In this document: positions 10,284 through 21,700 of the stretch, piece after piece
How the letters are laid out: each line of letters opens with the position of its first letter
Position numbering within the stretch: the first letter of the stretch is position 1
Source of the DNA: Ectocarpus siliculosus
Taxonomy: Eukaryota > Sar > Phaeophyceae > Ectocarpales > Ectocarpaceae
DNA: 41,848 nucleotides
Direction of reading: 5' to 3'
NCBI GenBank assembly: GCA_000310025.1
Contig: FN649745.1
Location: forward strand, 1,770,053-1,811,900
The notes under the pieces: model-generated
What the model was told of the DNA's origin: nothing
Database searches by the model: none
What the model saw: only the letters and a program-made list of their open reading frames with translations
Position numbers and translations under genes: made by a program

Positions 10284-13200
10284 GGCTGTAGTGTGTGTGC
10301 CCAACCAACGATGTTACAGCAGTAGGTATACGCATTCGTGTGCATGGAGAGGGGATGGGTGTGTAGGAGGAGTATAGACAGCGGTGCTCCAGTGCCAGGT
10401 TTAGCGAACCATTTTCCGCGCTCTACGGCCGTGAGAAACCTTCCACGATAGTTCCCTGTGACGGCGGGAGAACTCTGGTCCTCGGGTCGTTGTTCGTTTT
10501 CAGAACCTTTTTGGCAGAACCTTTCTGCAGAACCTCCTTTGCCAGCCAACAAAAGCCTCCGCCGAGCTCTGCTTCGACGAATTCGTGATCTGATTCAAAC
10601 CACAGCAGCCGCGTGGGACAGAGCCACACACACCCACACCACACACAGCCACACAACTGCCCTCTCCATCCCTCTCTCGAGCCCCAACAAACCCTCAACA
10701 GGACCCTCCGAAGCAAGCAGCAAAAGACTTCTCACATATCCGTTAACAGCACAACAGCAGCACCAGCACCAGCAGCACCAGCAACCGCAGCAACAGCACA
10801 CAGGGAAACATGTCGTTCTTCACGAGCGGTTTCGCGACCATGGTGAACAACAGGCGCCTGAAGGCGGCGAAGAAGGCAGGCACGAAAAGTGAGTTGTCGG
10901 CCTGTGGTGCATGCATGTCGTCGTGGAGGCTGTTGCCTCTAGCGTTTAGCTGTGCTGCTGCGGCCGGCTTCACACGCACGTCGAAGCAAGAACAGGCCGC
11001 TGGTTCTCCCCAACAGCTCACGCTCACCTTCTTTGTGTCTTCTCCTCTTCCTCTCCCATCATGCCTGCACAGACGCAGACAAGAACGTGGAGAGCTCTGA
11101 TAACGAGGAAAAGAACGACTGTGGCAAGGAGGAAGAGAAAGACGAGGGAAAGTGGGACATGCTCACAGACGTTTACGGCCGGGCATACTGGTGAGAGGGA
11201 TTCCAGAAGCACGGCAGTCTACCGTTCATGTCTACATGTAGACTTCTGCGTACAACGGAGGCTACACATGTTAGAAAACCGTTTTGGATATTAGCTACAT
11301 TGCTCGTGTGCAGGCGAGGAAGATCCACACATTCATACCACAATTCATGTAGATACACCGTATAGACAAATGGATCGTTGAACGCGTCTCACATGGATTG
11401 GATGGCTGCTTTGTTTTTCGCCACCGCCGTTGTACAGTGTACGTGTACAGTAGTACTCAACGTTGTAACACGTGTGCTTCCACTTGCTTCCCTTCCTTTT
11501 CAAGCCCGAGCTTGTTCTAATCCCCACTAGTGTACAGTATGCACACGTCACTTACTTCATCTCATCAGCGTGAGATGGCAACAATCAGATTCCTTGTCCT
11601 ACCGTCCCGAACTCGTACACGTTCTAGACTAAATGCAGTCTACATACAAATCATGTGTGCAGAGAGCGTACAGCAGCTTTGTCCAGACGTCTTGCCTCTT
11701 CTCACACTCGCTCGCATCCAGCAATCAACACCATTTTCCCTGAAACTCGCATTGCATATTCTCCGAAATCCAACAACAACCAACAGGCAGCACAACGTGA
11801 CGGGCGAGTGGGCCTACGTCTACGGTGGCGGCCTCAGCGCCCCTCCCGTTGTGGCGGTCAGTCCTACACCCATGGCCTGTCCCCACGGCGTGGTCTTCAC
11901 GCCTCCGCCTGTCTACGCCGCCGCCCCCAACCCGCCCCTCCCCACCAAGAAGAAGGACGACGACAAACAGGACGAGAAGAAGGAGAAGGGCAAGGGGTGG
12001 TGGGAGACGAAGTACGACGAGGACGGGGACCGGTACTGGGAGCACACGGTGACCAAGAAGACCACCTACAAGGACCCCTACTACTGAAACAGCTGGAACT
12101 GAATTGATTCGTACGAGTAGAAAGCAGTAGCACAGGCCTAGTACCAGTAGTTGTGGTACAGAAGAAGTAATATACTACTGGCATAACGTAGTTTTTGACA
12201 AACTGTCGATAAATCAATGTGGAGTATATGGTAGTCTAGGCTTCGTAGGTTGGCGGTTGCTTCTGTTTTTGGTATACGGCAGCCGTGGCGGCATTCAATC
12301 AGCCCTGCTGCAGTGGGTCATCTGTGGTGATTTGTTGTTGTATGTATGTAGGTGCCGTGTCTCCCGTCATGACGGTACAGCTGCGTTTGGGACTGAGACG
12401 GGAGAATTCCATTGTGTTTCCTGCCATGCACAAGTAAGCACGATGTCATAGTTTGGTTTGAGTTTATGTCGTTTTCGTTGAGAGTATAGAAACGTTGCCT
12501 TTCACACATGGACCAAATCTCCTCCTGTATATGTATTTCCCTTAATGTTTTCTTCTCTTGAGAATAATGTGGTGATAGTGGTGGATGCGATATCTATCTG
12601 TGGAGGGGCGGTGTCGCCAAATATTTGCAACGTTCATGTGCATGTGACTGGGGCTAGTTGTTTATGTAGTGTTTGCCTTACCTTGCCGCGGTGCACGTTG
12701 CAGCATTGGTTGGAGGGGAAGGGGAGCATGTGCGGGCTTGGTGAAGGCATTGCGGCCGGTCCTTAGCTTAGTCGAGCATGCATTTGGCGTACGAACCAGA
12801 TCGACACACGAAAAGCCCGGTCGCTCAGCTAGTGTTTAGGCGTTGGGGTTAGAGGCGATGGGAGGCTTGGGGCTTGGATGGCCGGTGTCGCCAAATTGGT
12901 ATCACAAACGGCCTTGGTTGGCCTGCCCCCTTGGCGTCATTTGGTTCGCGTCTTGGTTGTATTAGCCGTTTTGAAACAAGTAATGGCGCCAACAAGGCGT
13001 ACGTGTGTGTATGGAGGAAGGTAGGGTCGTTGTGCAGGTAGATGCTTTGCTGGGCTCTGCGATCGTGAAAACACGTTTAGAGTCGAACTCGTTGTTGTTG
13101 ATGATGAAAGAAACAGAACACCAACCCGTGTATGGTACGCTGTCCATGAAGCTTGCTCGATATGGGGCGGTCTCTCTTCTTTACGATTGATACTATACTG

Positions 13201-14198
13201 CTCTATTCACTCCGCCACCATTGCGTAGATCACGGCGGTATGTGGATGAACGTTGACGTATGTAGTTGTAGAGATATAACTGGCCTTTGAGTAGTTTCGA
13301 TCGGGAATGACGAGACCTGAACGAAACGGCCTGTCGACGACGAGGTGTATTTTGTGACGAAATGGAACTGAACTGAAATCGGTTCAACATGGTGCGTGTT
13401 CAATATACACGGAATAATACGTGTACTCCACAACATTGAGCGCAGGCACAACCAGTCGTTTCACGCGGTGCTTTCCTCAGGCTTCAACTACTGTACAATA
13501 CACGCTCATCATGATTTTCTCTCTGATGAGCGACGAACTTGAGCGGTAATGCCTGCCATGGTTTTGTGCGCCGCAGGTCCTGATCTCGGGCAGACCGGTC
13601 GACTTTCTTTCTCGTCGAAGAGAGAGGGGCAGCGGGCAAGCAATGTATGAATAGACTTTTATGAAGCAATTGGGGTCTCGACGACACACCACACACAGAC
13701 AGCCTGAAGTGCACTGTCGCTCGCTTATGGCTCTTTCTACGACTGGTCAAGGCCAAAAAGCATTGCCAAGCACACGCGACTACTACTACATAATGTTGAG
13801 TGTGGAGTCGGCGACCGAAGACATGACGCTCGAGGATGACTAATAGTCTAGGAGGCGCGCCGCAGGAAAGGAAGAGGCACATGTATCCTCGTGCGTGTTG
13901 ACCTCCACTTGTTCAGGTCTTGAGCAAAAGATTGCTTCCGCCCAAGCATGGATCTTGAAACTGCCACCACCCATATGTAAAATGCGATCGATGTCCATCC
14001 GGGCGGTTGAGCTACCGGACGGAGTACTGGTCCCGGAAATACATGCATGCTTGGTCGGACATGCAAGGGCGCTCGACTGGATTGCTGTAGCCCGTGTCTC
14101 TGCGTCCGGCCGCTGGTATTGGACAACTGCTTTCTTCGCGCTCACACTTCATCCTTCGGAGTGTCGCCAGGCTCGTCGAGCTAACTGCTTTATTTTAT
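10284..14198 (+). repeat. Tandem unit 2 (3915 bases)
   Basis: This is a full unit bounded by GGCTGTAGTGTGTGTGCCCAACC at both ends. It carries a leader with three close AGAACC(T) repeats (about 10500-10540), a CA-rich stretch (10623-10655) and a CAG-rich run before the gene, then the gene and a spacer. It is the best reference for the unit. Confidence 0.9.
10810..12087 (+). CDS. Two-WW-like-domain protein with PPxY motif, copy 2
   Basis: Exons are 10810-10888, 11073-11190 and 11787-12087, again 165 residues. It differs from copy 1 by Asn for Lys at residue 37; the third exon's product is the same. Intron 1 is one base longer than in copy 1 (184 against 183 bases), so reading through it would shift frame. 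This supports the region being a real intron rather than coding sequence. Confidence 0.75.
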
Positions 14199-17100
14199 GG
14201 CTGTAGTGTGTGTGCCCAACCAACGATGTTACAGCAGTAGGCATACGCATTCGTGTGCATGGAGAGGGGATGGGTGTGTAGGAGGAGTATAGACAGCGGT
14301 GCTCCAGTGCCAGGTTTAACGAACCATTTTCCGCGCTCTACGGCCGTGAGAAACCTTCCACGATAGTTCCCTGTGACGGCGGGAGAACTCTGGTCCTCGG
14401 GTCGTTGTTCGTTTTCAGAACCTTTTTGGCAGAACCTTTCTGCAGAACCTCCTTTGCCAGCCAACAAAAGCCTCCGCCGAGCTCTGCTTCGACGAATTCG
14501 TGATCTGATTCAAACCACAGCAGCCGCGTGGGACAGAGCCACACACACCCACACCACACACAGCCACACAACTGCCCTCTCCATCCCTCTCTCGAGCCCC
14601 AACAAACCCTCAACAGGACCCTCCGAAGCAAGCAGCAAAAGACTTCTCACATATCCGCGAACGGCACAACAGCAGCACCAGCACCAGCAGCACCAGTAAC
14701 CGCAGCAACAGCAAACAGGGAAACATGTCGTTCTTCACGAGCGGTTTCGCGACCATGGTGAACAACAGGCGCCTGAAGGCGGCGAAGAAGGCAGGCACGA
14801 AAAGTGAGTTGTCGGCCTGTGGTGCATGCATGTCGTCGTGGAGGCTGTTGCCTCTCTAGCGTTTAGCTGTGCTGCTGCGGCCGGCTTCACGCGCACGTCG
14901 AGGCAAGAACAGGCCGCTGGTTCTCCCCAACAGCTCACGCTCACCTTCTTTGTGTCTTCTCCTCTTCCTCTCCCATCATGCCTGCACAGACGCAGACAAG
15001 AACGTGGAGAGCTCTGATAACGAGGAAAAGAACGACTGTGGCAAGGAGGAAGAGAAAGACGAGGGAAAGTGGGACATGCTCACAGACGTTTACGGCCGGG
15101 CATACTGGTGAGAGAGATTCCAGAAGCACGGCAGTCTACCGTTCATGTCTACATGTAGACTTACAACGGAGGCTACACATGTTAGAAAACCGTTTTGGAT
15201 ATTAGCTACATTGCTCGTGTGCAGGCGAGGAAGATCCACACATACCACAATTCATGTAGATACACCGTATAGAGAAATGGATCGTTGGACGCGTCTCACA
15301 TGGATTGGATGGCTGCTTTTTTTTTCGCCACCGCCTTTGTACAGTGTACGTGTACAGTAGTACTCAACGTTGTAACACGTGTGCTTCCACTTGTTTGCCT
15401 TCCTTTTCAAGCCCGAGCTTGTTCTAATCCCCACTAGTGTACAGTATGCACACGTCACTTACTTCATCTCATCAGCGTGAGATGGCAACAATCAGATTCC
15501 TTGTCCTAACGTCCCGAACTCGTACGCTCTCAGGCATAGTCTAGACTTGCAGTCTACATCAATTCATATGTTCAGAGAGCATACAGCAGCTTTGTCCAGA
15601 CGTCTTGCCTCTTCTCACACTCGCTCGCATCCAGCAATCAACACCATTTCCTCTGAAACTCGCATTGCATATTCTCCGAAATCCAACAACAACCAACAGG
15701 CAGCACAACGTGACGGGCGAGTGGGCCTACGTCTACGGTGGCGGCCTCAGCGCCCCTCCCGTTGTGGCGGTCGGCCCTACACCCATGGCCTGTCCCCACG
15801 GCGTGGTCTTCACGCCTCCGCCTGTCTACGCCGCCGCCCCCAACCCGCCCCTCCCCACCAAGAAGAAGGACGACGACAAACAGGACGAGAAGAAGGAGAA
15901 GGGCAAGGGGTGGTGGGAGACGAAGTACGACGAGGACGGGGACCGGTACTGGGAGCACACGGTGACCAAGAAGACCACCTACAGGGACCCCTACTACTGA
16001 AACAGCTGGAACTAAGTTGATTCGTACGAGTAGAAAGCCGTAATACACTAGCAGTACTAGCGGTGCTGGATGTTACTGGCATCACTATTCGATCTTGACA
16101 AACTGCCAATCAATGTGTATATGATAGTCTAGACTTTGTAGGTTGACTGTTTTTGTATGTTATAAGGCAGCCGTGGCGGCATTCAATCAGCGCTGCTGCA
16201 ATTTAGTTGGAAAGAAATGCTGTATTTAATTTGAGTATACCTATTCGTGTTTCCTTGCATGTTTCATTCTATTGAGAAATGTGTCGGTAGTGTCGTGCCA
16301 TACGTTACTCTGTCTCTGTGGGGACGGTGTCGCCTAATATTGCAACGCAAATGTGCGTATGACGGGGGGTAGTTGTTGATCTAGTATTTGCCTTACTTTG
16401 CCGAAGCACAGTTCACCGTTGGTTGGAGAGCGGGGGCGGGAGGTATGTGCGGTCTTGGTGAAGGAATTGTGGCCGGTCGTAGCTCGGTCGAGTTTACATT
16501 TAAAGCACAAATTATCTCGAGTAACATCCGTTGCTTGATCGTATCTAGAGTGACGAAGGTGGTGGCGTTGCTTGCTGTCTCCCCACAAGCTCTCGTGTTG
16601 TTCGTCATTCATCACTTCCTAGTGTTGCGTGCTGTTTTTCTGTCTTGTTCTTGTGTTGGAGTCGGTGTAAATACAAGTGAGGGGGTAACATTGTACGTAG
16701 TCCGTGTCTTGATGTACGTACAATTTCACAGGGGCGCGATAATTAAACGTCTATGCTACATACTGTATTGGTTGATGGTTTGGCGTACGAACCAGACTGA
16801 GATAGCACCAGTTCCAGCGTAGCATGTGGTTGGAGGCGGTGATGCCCACGGCGGTGTGGATTGTCGGCGTCGCTGATGTGATATCACAAACGGCCGTGGT
16901 TGGCCCTCCCCTCTAGTGTCATTTGTTTCGTGTCTTGGTCGTACTAGCCATTTTGAGAGAAAAAGTAGCCAACGATTGTTTGATTGTTTCTGGCGTGTGT
17001 ATGTGTAACGGAGGCAGCATCGTTGAGCCGATAGATGTTTCGCTGGGCTATGTCATCGTGAAACTGTTTTTTGGCGTTAACGATTGCTATTGATGATGAA

Positions 17101-17520
17101 AAAACAAAAATGGTGTTGGCTAACGAAGCGGTATATGGCACGGTAACCATGAAGTTTGGTTGATAAGAGGCGGTCTCTCTTCTTTACGATTGATACTGCT
17201 GCTGTATGCACATCGCCACCATGTGGTAGATCACGGCGGTAGTGTGGACGTACGTTGACGTAGCCCACGTGGTAGAGATAAAACTTGCCATTGTTGGGTA
17301 GTTTTATTGATACGTTCGTTCGGGAAGGATGAGACCTGGACGAACTTGCCTACGACGAGGCGTTTGTTGCGAAAACAATCGAACGAAATCAAAATCGGCT
17401 CAACATGATTCGTGTTCGTTGCACGTAATACGCACTCAACAACATTGAGCGCAGGCACAGCCAGCCACTTCACGCGGCGTTTTCCCCATGCTTTAACTAT
17501 ACAGTTAGACACTTTGTAGA
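14199..17520 (+). repeat. Tandem unit 3 with diverged tail
   Basis: The leader, gene and first about 20 bases after the stop match units 1 and 2 closely. From about 16030 the sequence drifts, then can still be aligned in patches: GGCAGCCGTGGCGGCATTCAATCAG (about 16167), GGGGACGGTGTCGCC (16320), GGTCTCTCTTCTTTACGATTGATACT (17170) and the GATCACGGCGG block (17229). It lacks the downstream stem-loop. Being the last unit before the ROCO gene, it looks like an array end not homogenised with the interior. Confidence 0.8.
14725..16000 (+). CDS. Two-WW-like-domain protein with PPxY motif, copy 3
   Basis: Exons are 14725-14803, 14990-15107 and 15700-16000, giving 165 residues. It has Asn37 like copy 2, Gly91 where copies 1 and 2 have Ser, and Arg161 instead of Lys next to the second WW-like motif. 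Intron 1 carries a two-base CT insertion that introduces a stop if retained. All splice sites and the PPxY motif are intact. Confidence 0.75.
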
Positions 17521-18751
17521 CGTTTCTCGTTTGGCAATATTGCACTTTGTAGACCCCGAAATTGGGCAATGGCCCCCAACGGGCGTAGTACATGCTGTAC
17601 TCGCATCGGTCGTCGTCGGCAGAAGCCGAACGAGGCGGAGGCTACAGCAATGTGTCGCGCACCCACGCCAAAATGCACAAGAAGAGGGGCAGAGGGAAAT
17701 CTTGGTTCATAATTAAATGCGCACGGTGTCGTGGCAGCGCTATCCGTATTGTGTTTGGGGGCGTCAGCATGCCTCCAGCAAGGAGTGCAGCAAGCAGGTC
17801 TGTTTAGATGCTTTCCAAGAAACGAGAGAGAATGCACCACGACACTCTTTCAATCTTTGCCAACATCCCTCCAAATGTGTTATTCCTACTATACAGTCAG
17901 GTCTTGCCTGTCGCTCGCACGAGTTGTACCAATACCTCATTCTCCATAATCCTTTTCCGAACTACACAGGTGCTTCCCCGGAAATGTTGGTGCACAGCTC
18001 ATTATTTCGAACAGCTTCAAACATTTCCAGAATCTCGTTCAACATGGTACCTAAGCTCAAAGAGCAAATTGGGACAAATATCAAAACCTCATTCAGTAGG
18101 AACATCCCCTGCGTACGGGGGGTTCGCCAACGTACGTCTGTCCCATAGAGCCATCATGTATGCGATTCATGTTTTCTCCCTGAATCAGTGATGTTGCGTC
18201 AACTGCCAAACAGACCCATTTTGTTCTCAAATAACGACACAAACAACAGCAGAGAAGTTTGAATCTTGGCCGGTACCTCATGTAGGTCCAAAAAAAGGCT
18301 AGGAACAAATCCGTCGAAAATGAACCAAGTCGTACCCGATGTGCATTAATTTACATATACCCCAGGAACACAAAATGTACGTCAGAGGGGCTCGTGTACA
18401 AGACTTGCGCCCTAGCGTCCTGTGGGCGCAATGCGGTGTAATCAACAGTTGGATGTGAGCATACCATACGATTTCGGCTCAATCCCGACAGAGGGTAGAG
18501 CAAAAGTTCTCGGTGGCCAAGCAAAGGAAAGAGTAGCCGTTGGGAGAGAGATCGTTCAACCGACGGTCAGAAGACCACGCCGCCACACTGTCGTCACTCA
18601 GCAGACCCGAGCATTCAAGTACTTCGCATCTCTCTAGAAACTCCAATACTTACAGGAACGAAAGAACCCCATCATCATCATCGGCGTCAATTTTCGTATC
18701 CTCGTCACAGAAATGTGAGGGACACGTCGCCACCCCGACCATACGCTTGAC
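17521..18751. other. Intergenic stretch between unit 3 and the ROCO gene
   Basis: I see no supportable gene. The WW-like units point toward the ROCO gene, so this stretch would hold the 3' ends of both. Short frames on either strand (for example minus 17505-17840 and plus 17717-18148) show no family features. Sequence related to the unit stops near 17520. Confidence 0.45.
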
Positions 18752-21700
18752 TCACAAACTCACGTACTGGTCAACGTTCCGTCTCCTGACCCAAGCCCAC
18801 TCTACCCCTCGCCCGCCCCTGTCCACGAGCTGCATGGTCTTGTCGAAGCTAGGGACAGGAGATTTGCCCTTTTGCGTTTCATCAACATCAAAACTCCGGA
18901 TTACCTCCTTCAGCTGGTCGTAGGCAAACCCTTGCACAGGGGTAGGCCTCCTCATCTGAATATCGGGTGCGACGTAACGTATCACGGCGTTTTTGTTTTA
19001 CCACGAGTGGCTTGAGAGCTAGGACGCGCTTCAATAGAAAACGCGTGGTATTTCGTGCGTTGGGGGCGCCGTTGCCCACGGTTTTGGGTTCGACACAGAT
19101 GGGCGACATGACGTCACCTGCCTAAATAGCATCTTCCGACCAACAAAAACCAGACACGGTAAGATGAGACCATCGGAGTACGGGATGCGCCACGACCAGT
19201 TTTGAGAGGATTGCCGACAGCCTCAAAACGAAAGCGCCAAAAAATGGCTTCACCTTTTCTCTTTCAAGCCTGCACGCGCCAGCATGGTGGACCCTTTCCG
19301 CCGGGCTACCGTCTTCTAGTCTCTCTCCGGCGACCGTCGCCATCGCCTCGACGCTCGACGTTAGCGCTTCTTCGACGAACTCAGACAAGACGCCGCCGGC
19401 GTTTGTCCCAAGCACGGCCTCGATGTCGGCAGCAGGCATCGCCAAGCCGGTGCAAACCTTGACCGCGATTGAAGCCAGGGCCAACCCCAATTCCGCCAAC
19501 GGTTTTGCTTTCTTCGCCCAGCTCAACAACTCCGTCACCTGCCAACGACATATATAGGGTGAAACGTGAGCATCTGTTGCGATTCGAAGAATGAGATGGC
19601 TGTTTCCTGCAACCTTTTGACGTTAGAATTTACGAACCATTTCGAGCTTGCATCTGCCCCAAAAGCCCGCGAATCCCTACCGGCCCGTCGTACGACGATA
19701 CGGAGCAAGCTCGGGGGAAATAATGAAGATGTTCCAGAAAAGGAGACCTCAACGATCAACCCTCCCCGTTGCACAACTCACCTGGTATCCTTGCCCGTCA
19801 GGGCCGCACTCGGCAAGGCTCATATCCAACGGGCAGAGGAAGAACAAGCGCAGCTTTTGCGTCGCAACCCCCCTACCCATTTTATTTCCTTCGGAGCACC
19901 TCTTCTGCAGGACAGTCGACCACTCCTCAAAAGATCTGTCTCTCTCATCGAGAGGTTTCGCCCCGCTTTCGCGAGCTGGGAGCACGCACATCAAGCTGGG
20001 GATCGGCCACCTGCGCATTCCAAGCAAAGTATCCAAGGAAAGTGATTATTTGGGTGACAGCAGTGCTGCAGACGATTCACCCCCTCCAACGAGGAACCGT
20101 TCGTGAAGCATGGATGTGGTTGGTGCGTAGGCGGGGTGGTGGTTTACAGGTAGGAAGCGACTGCTGGGTACTGAGTTTCTCAAGCTCTTGAAAGTACATT
20201 TAAGCAGCCAAACGCTTACAGTAGGAATGCCACGTTCCGCGCCAAGCTGTTCAGGATCCCCCTCTCCGTCTCGTTCAGACCACCTTTCGGAACAGCTGTA
20301 GTCGAAAGGCTCGCCCGGACCACCTGTTCCACGCGGGCCACAACCTCATGCACCTTCGCGTCTAGCTGAAAGTTGGCGTCGCGCTGACAGTCTAGGCATA
20401 GGCTGTTAAGCCGCCTGGCAACAGCCTCGTTAACGCTTAAGCTTTGTCCTTTGAAAGCCTCCAGGAATTCGCTGAGCACACTCTCCAGGCGTTGGTCGAG
20501 CTGCACGGCACCGAGAATAATACAGTGGGTAAGTTCCGTTCCAAATACGCTCTGAGTTGCTCCCAAAACCCGACAAACGAACACAGAAGAGACCTGCAAC
20601 ATGTATAAAACACGACAACGAGTATGTCCCACAAGGCCAACCATCTATGCTGAAAAAACAAGAACCCCGTAGAAATCTCCATCGCATACGCCACGCCTAA
20701 ACAGTGCAACTAGAACGGAAGCAAGTGTCGACAAAATACAACACGACGGACGACATCCAGGCCAACGCCCAATTTGAATCAAAACCGACGCAGGACCAAC
20801 GCGCCATTACCTTGTCGAACAAGTCCTTTTGAAGTGCTTCCAAGCTATCTTGCCAAGCTTCCGTCCCGTTCTCGAACCTGGGGTGAGCCGACGAGTCGAA
20901 CGCCAGTCCCGGGTACGCCTCTCGTAAAAGATCCTTCACATTTTTTTTTATTTCGAACCCGACCTTGAACACGTCGTTTACGTCAGGGCCAGCGATGTTT
21001 ATCTCGATCATGGGCAGAGGCCTGGCAGAAACCTCACCCACTCGTACGAGGCACTCCCGTCCGTCCGCCACAAAGGCCACCCCTCGAGCCCAGCAGGTGC
21101 GGAACATCAAGTTTCGGAAGACTCCACTCTCATCCCGGCCGAATCCGCCCAGGAACTTCGCGATGATCGCCGGCGGAACGTACTTGGCGTAGATTTCGAT
21201 CACGAACTGCATGCGCGTGCCCCGGGACATCGCGTCCTCTAGTTTAGCGAAGGAGTCACCAGTGACGCCGTCCGGAAGCCGAGCGGGAACCATGAACTCT
21301 CTGACGTTACCTTCGGTGACGCCGTCATTGCACGGGAACATGGCGTCGTGCGCAGTCATCGTCTCGACCAGACGGGCAAAGACCTTCTCGTCGACGCCCT
21401 TCAGGACGTCCCGCCACAGGAAACGAAGGAACTCCTCCGTCAGAATACCCGTGGTGGTAAAGTGTCTGAATAGGGATTGAGCGCCCGGAAAGACAATGAT
21501 GTACCTTGGTCATAAGGAAATTGATGAGCTCTACATGTAATCACACTAAGCTGTTGAATGTCCTGTATCCAGCACATCAGGTACCCCGTGACTACGGTGG
21601 TGCACTATTCAAAGCGTGCTTGTAAAACATCTGTGCAAAGCGGGCTGTTCAACATAAGAGCGATCGAAAATACCACATCGACCACTAAATATTACCTGTG

